Assembly (NCBI GenBank): GCA_032622095.1
Contig: CP136069.1
Location: 155,919,043 to 155,983,042, forward strand
Origin: Siphonodentalium dalli
Taxonomy: Eukaryota > Mollusca > Scaphopoda > Gadilida > Siphonodentaliidae
DNA: 64,000 nucleotides
Direction of reading: 5' to 3'
Shown: piece by piece, positions 59,679 through 64,000 of the stretch
Numbering within the stretch: the first letter of the stretch is position 1
How the letters are laid out: every line of letters begins with the position of its first letter
Translations under genes and position numbers: made by a program
Notes under the pieces: model-generated
The model's input: the letters and a program-made list of their open reading frames with translations, nothing else
Database searches by the model: none
What the model was told of the DNA's origin: nothing

Positions 59679-60626
59679 GTAAGTTATTATCATACGTGCA
59701 TACAGAGTCATGGTGCTACTGTCAATGGCTAAATATCCCTTCCCGGCAATACACACAACAACAAATATATTTATGACATAATTAGCCCCTAATCTCGGCC
59801 TCATATTGTTAGTACGGGTGAGCTTACATTGCTGTAGATCTGTATACAGTTCTACACGCATATTAGTGTAAACGGGTTGATATAGAAATGCACACATAAA
59901 TAAAACGGTATTCGTTCGTGTGAGCAAAAATCATGTCCGGATCAACACCGAGGCATTGCGACAGGCAAATGTGATTTGAATAATTGTTACTTGGGCCTGG
60001 CGAATGTGCTTAATCTTTCTTTGTCATTTCAACCCATGTATTTCACACTGTTTAATCGAGAACCTGTGCGCTGGTGCGTGTGGTGACAAAGTACTTAAAG
60101 TAATCGTATTAATATTTGTTCCTCTTGGAGTTTGGTAATACCTTAGTACACCCAGTGAACAACAGGGCGACCGCAGCATATAATCTAGATATTTTGTTAT
60201 TATATGCTCACAAAGTTGTGATTAGATGGCAAATTCCGCATATTTCTGGGATAGGGGTCGAAAATGAAGTAGCCCTATTTCTATTTGTGTACACTGTTGT
60301 TTATTGTGTATTCCTATATTATGTGATTTGTTCTCATGCGACTTTCATTCTTTCTTCGAACCATTATCAACTGGTGTAAGAATAAACTGCTTTGGTCTGC
60401 TGATAGTTGATTAATTTTGACACGACACGACTCATGACTCATAGTGAATTGTAAATTACAAGAGTACTGATGAGCGCTCGTTCACTATCGGTAATCCTAT
60501 TGTGATCACAGTAGTCTGCGACACGTGACTTCACACACATCTGTATACAGATCTACAGCAATGTAAACCAACCCGAAGCCTCATATGTATTACGACCACT
60601 AAGCGCAGCTCCATAAGGACTTGGCA
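59679..60626. other. No recognisable feature
   Basis: AT-rich non-coding sequence. Confidence 0.35.
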
Positions 60627-60970
60627 CCAAGCCTTGAAATAGTGTGCCTGTCATTTGCAGAATGAGGTCCACAGAGGGTGAATTTACTGATGCTACCCCG
60701 CAAAGCGGGCTAGCATTACCAAATTCACCCTCTGGGAACCTCATTCTGCTGAGTTGTAAGCAGAATTAGGTCCCCAGAGGGTGAATTTGGTTATGCTAGC
60801 CCGCTATGCGGGGTAGCATCACTAAATTCACCCTCTAGGGACCTCATTCTGTGAGTGAGTAGATGGGCGAGAAGCGCCCGGGATGGTCGAAAAGATCGAG
60901 TGATCTTCTCCTTCACCCCAATCCTCATTCTGTAAATGACAGACACGCTATTTCAAGGCTTACTTGGCAC
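60627..60970. mobile_element. Palindromic MITE with two internal hairpins, copy 2
   Basis: Same architecture as 58021-58279: AAGCCTTGAAATAG...CTATTTCAAGGCTT ends and two CAGAGGGTGAATTTGG stems (60658-60748 and 60768-60850). An additional ~85-bp insert (AGTAGATGGGCGAGAAGCGC on) lies between the second stem and the right end. Confidence 0.85.
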
Positions 60971-61270
60971 AATGATGTCGATGGCAATGCCGGAACTTTA
61001 TTATTATAAATGTTAATTGGAATATAATTATGATATTCAATTTGTGTTGGGTTATTTAATGTTGACTGTGAGATAAGCATGTGTGATATGGGTTGTTGAA
61101 CAATTTTGTCAACATGAAAAGACACATTTAAAGTGGAACTATATTTTTTCTTGAAGGTGTCCTTTACTTCCTCGTTTGTTGTGATAAGGAAATCAATATA
61201 AATTGTGTTTAACCCCGGCCGTTTCCATGCTAAAATGTGATTATGTGATAAAATGGATCTCAAATTCGTA
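60971..61270. other. No recognisable feature
   Basis: AT-rich. A minus-strand frame (60925-61263) overlaps the MITE and has no motif I know. Confidence 0.3.
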
Positions 61271-61383
61271 GCAATTCTATACGAATTTTATTGACATCGT
61301 CCACTTAATTCGATTCGAGCCTCGTTAAGCTCGACTCGAATCGAATGTACTGCCCTCGGTTAATAAATTTCGTATAGAATTGC
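61271..61383. repeat. Short palindrome (113 bp)
   Basis: GCAATTCTATACGAATTTTA pairs with AATTTCGTATAGAATTGC. TTCGATTCGAGC pairs with GCTCGACTCGAATCGAA. Confidence 0.7.
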
Positions 61384-62283
61384 GACTCATTAGAGATGCT
61401 CTATTTAGGAAACTAGGAAATTAGCCCTTCACAAAAGTCGCAGCGATACACGCAGGTATATTTACGCGCATTTAGTACATGATCCTACCCTTATTCCAGT
61501 CATTAAACCCATTATATAATAACGATACACAACGGTCATTGTATAACAGGATATAGTGTCAGGTGTGTAACCAAATGTATTATTGTTGAGCAAATGTTAA
61601 TCCGAATCGGGGGACGATGAATGAAGAAGAATCGGTGTCTGTGACTGATATTTATGTAGTTTGATAAGTTATTTCATTAAATTTACGCCTTTAAATGCGT
61701 CAAAGAGTCTTATTTATCTGTGGCTATTTAGCAAACAACACATAGTTACGTGAAACGTCATTTGCTGGTCTTTTAGAAGCAACTGTTTGTTTCTCGTACC
61801 GGACCATTTGTTGATTTAAGTATGTTTATGGAGGTTTTGGATCAAGTTACAAATGGAATCTACAACTCGTCCCAAGTTCAGAGCGAAATTCGTCCAGTAA
61901 ATTAGTCCTCGCCAAAGACTCGAACCATACCTAATTTACTGTTGTTGTGTAAATGTCCTTATAATTATACTGGGGGCTCGTAGATCCTCTGCATATGACA
62001 AAGTGTCTGTAACGGCGATAAAATCCCAATTACCCAAACCAAACGAAGTATCTGTTGTTCGTGTCAAGCATTATAAACACTCTCAAATAAAACAAGTGAT
62101 TCCCTCTCATTTTGCGTATGTGCTGGCAGCGGGAAGTCCTGCGTAGCAGGGGACTGAACTCTACATGGAGTTTGGATTGAACCTTCGTATTGATAACCAG
62201 TATCACACCGATTGCCAAACGTGTTTTAAACGTCAAATTCTACAGCGTTATCCCTTCTATAACCAAACTCATTATTATGTATG
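61384..62283. other. No recognisable feature
   Basis: Non-coding sequence up to the 24-bp minisatellite. Confidence 0.35.
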
Positions 62284-63355
62284 CTGGTATACCCGTACTG
62301 ACCAATACTGGTATAATCCGTACTGGCCAATACTGGTATATCCGTACTGGCCAATGCTGTTATACCCGTACTACCCAATTCTGGTATACCGTACTGGCCA
62401 ATAGTATACCCGTTCTGGCCAATGCTGATATACCCGTACTGACCAATGATGGCATACTCGTACTGGTCAATGCTGGTATACCGTACTGACCAATGCTGGT
62501 ATATCCGTTCTGGCCAATGCTGGTATATCCGTTCTGGCCAATGCTGGTATACTCGTACTGGCCAATGCTGGTATACTCGTACTGGTCAATGTTGGTATAC
62601 TCGTACTGGCCAATGATGGTATACCCGTACTGGCTAATGCTGGTATACCGTACTGGCCAATGGTGGTATACCCGTACTTGCCAATGCTGACATAACCGTA
62701 CTGGCCAATGCTGGTGTACCGTACTTGCCAATGCTGATATACCCGTACTGGCCAATGCTGATATACCCGTACTGGCCAATGCTGGTATACCCGTACTGGC
62801 CAATGCTGGTGTACCCGTACTTGCCAATGCTGATATACCCGTACTTGCCAATGCTGGCATAACCGTACTTGCCAATGCTGATATACCCGTACTTGCCAAT
62901 GCTGGCATAACCGTACTTGCCAATGCTGGTATACCCGTACTTGCCAATGCTGGCATAACCGTACTGGCCAATGGTGGTATACCGTACTGGCCAATGCTGA
63001 TATACCCGTACTACCTAATTCTGATATACCCGTACTGGCCAATGTTGCTATACCCGCACTGACCAATGCTGGTGTACCCGCACTGACCAATGCTGGTATA
63101 CCCGTACTGGCCAATCTGGTATACCAGTATTGACCAATGCTGGTATACCCGTACTGACCAATGCTGGTATACCCGTACTGGCCAATCTGGTATACCAGTA
63201 CTGACCAATGCTGGTATACCCGCACTGGCCAATGATGGTATACCCGTACTGGTCAATGCTGGTATACCCGTACTGACCAATGTTGGTATACCCGTACTGG
63301 CCAATGCTAGTATACCCGTACTGGCCAATGCTGCTATACCCGTATCGTGTTCTAC
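62284..63355. repeat. 24-bp minisatellite, about 44 units
   Basis: The unit is TACTGGCCAATGCTGGTATA plus CCCG, containing the palindromes TGGCCA and GTATAC. Variants (TTGCCA, TGACCA, GATATA, GGCATA; loss of one C) are interspersed. Because 24 is a multiple of 3, long frames stay open on both strands; these are not evidence of protein. Confidence 0.95.
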
Positions 63356-64000
63356 TGTTCAATTCTGTTATGCAGACCATTGTTGGTACCAGAAAACGTC
63401 ATATCCTTTGACAGCTGAGGTAGTATTTTTCCCAATGGGAGTGAAGAACATTATGTGCCCTTTATTCAGTACTGGCATGATTATGTTTACCTGTAAAGGC
63501 CGATGTCGGCATAACGGCACCGCGCTTTTCTATTTACCACGTGCATGTTATCGCTGACTCGTATTGACCACTAATAACTCATATATATTACCTACGATAG
63601 TGATTAAACATTAGCAAAACCCATTTTGTTCATGCAGCCAGCAACTACCATGCTGGTGCCGCACCTGCCCAGCGTGCATAACATCACGGCTCCAGCATGA
63701 CGAACCAGTATCGGCCGGCACGGTAAACCGGTACCGGTCTGAACCGGCCACATATACCGGCATGTTTACTGGTACTACAACCTTTGCTGGTATGTGGGTG
63801 GATTACAAGATAGAGTTCTTCCGCTTTTTAAGCAGTCGTGATCGACATGTTGATGCAGTACATATGGTTGTATATGTTGTGTGGTGTTTTATCAATCGAT
63901 ACTTTCTACGCGGCAAGATTGACCTGTGTTGAGAAGCACAACTTGTAGCAATTAAATGCGATTGTGTTTATTGAAGTTCCGACACAATAGAGCATTGACG
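63356..64000. other. No gene recognised; CCGG/ACCGGTA-rich patch
   Basis: At 63640-63800 short motifs ACCGGTA, CCGGCAC and CTGGTAC recur in loosely palindromic fashion. The rest is featureless. Confidence 0.35.

Noticed and set aside
60925-61263. 112-codon minus-strand frame
   Set aside because: Its end overlaps a MITE and I recognise no family. Protein-like composition alone is not enough.
62360-63380. Long overlapping open frames on both strands (up to 252 codons)
   Set aside because: They follow from a 24-bp period that is a multiple of three. They are open on both strands with no domain, and base losses shift them.

Overview
The window is AT-rich metazoan genomic DNA with intron-split genes, non-LTR retrotransposons, a tRNA-headed SINE ending in an ATT repeat, and a very high density of small inverted-repeat DNA elements. 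The repeat mix and the cadherin sequence suggest a marine invertebrate, most likely a lophotrochozoan such as a mollusc or brachiopod. The species assignment is inference and weak.

The only host gene I can support is the 3' part of a cadherin-superfamily membrane protein on the + strand. Five exons (22863-23048, 28291-28493, 39212-39404, 47956-48146, 52014-52378) join in phase. They encode about two and a half to three consecutive cadherin repeats, a short Cys-containing juxtamembrane segment and one transmembrane helix. A 36-bp exon (53524-53559) plausibly continues the cytoplasmic tail. Exon 52014-52378 can instead read straight into a TAA stop, so two C-terminal forms are possible. The first exon starts in mid-codon, so the N-terminal repeats lie further upstream. 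I recognise no exon in the first 22.8 kb.

Everything else is mobile or repetitive DNA. 0.35-5.3 kb: one huge imperfect palindrome rich in AAGATGGCGGC motifs. 6-14.7 kb: hAT-type, TA-type and CTTAAG-rich MITEs and a ~167-bp tandem array. 14.8-20 kb: a LINE relic and three TIR families. 22.3-26.2 kb: three copies of a MITE built around a hairpin module. 27-28.9 kb: minisatellites and a further TIR element. 29.5-34.4 kb: a TIR-bounded block whose interior is a ~3.6-kb array of ~62-bp units. 36.6-38.6 kb: a 5'-truncated CR1/L2-like LINE. 40.4-43.5 kb: a second large foldback. 43.5-47.6 kb: a second LINE containing nested TTAA-flanked insertions. 46.9-50.4 kb: piggyBac-like MITEs carrying the same hairpin module. 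52.5-54.1 kb: SINEs, one split by a hAT-type MITE. 55-64 kb: palindromic MITEs, a tandem repeat region and a 24-bp minisatellite.

The most unusual observation is one ~65-bp hairpin module, usually paired, inside at least three different outer element types. The second is the TIR-bounded satellite block in a cadherin intron. I see no LTR element, Polinton or other virus-like element, no CRISPR array and no bacterial-type operon. Boundaries were read by eye and are approximate unless a target-site duplication is stated.
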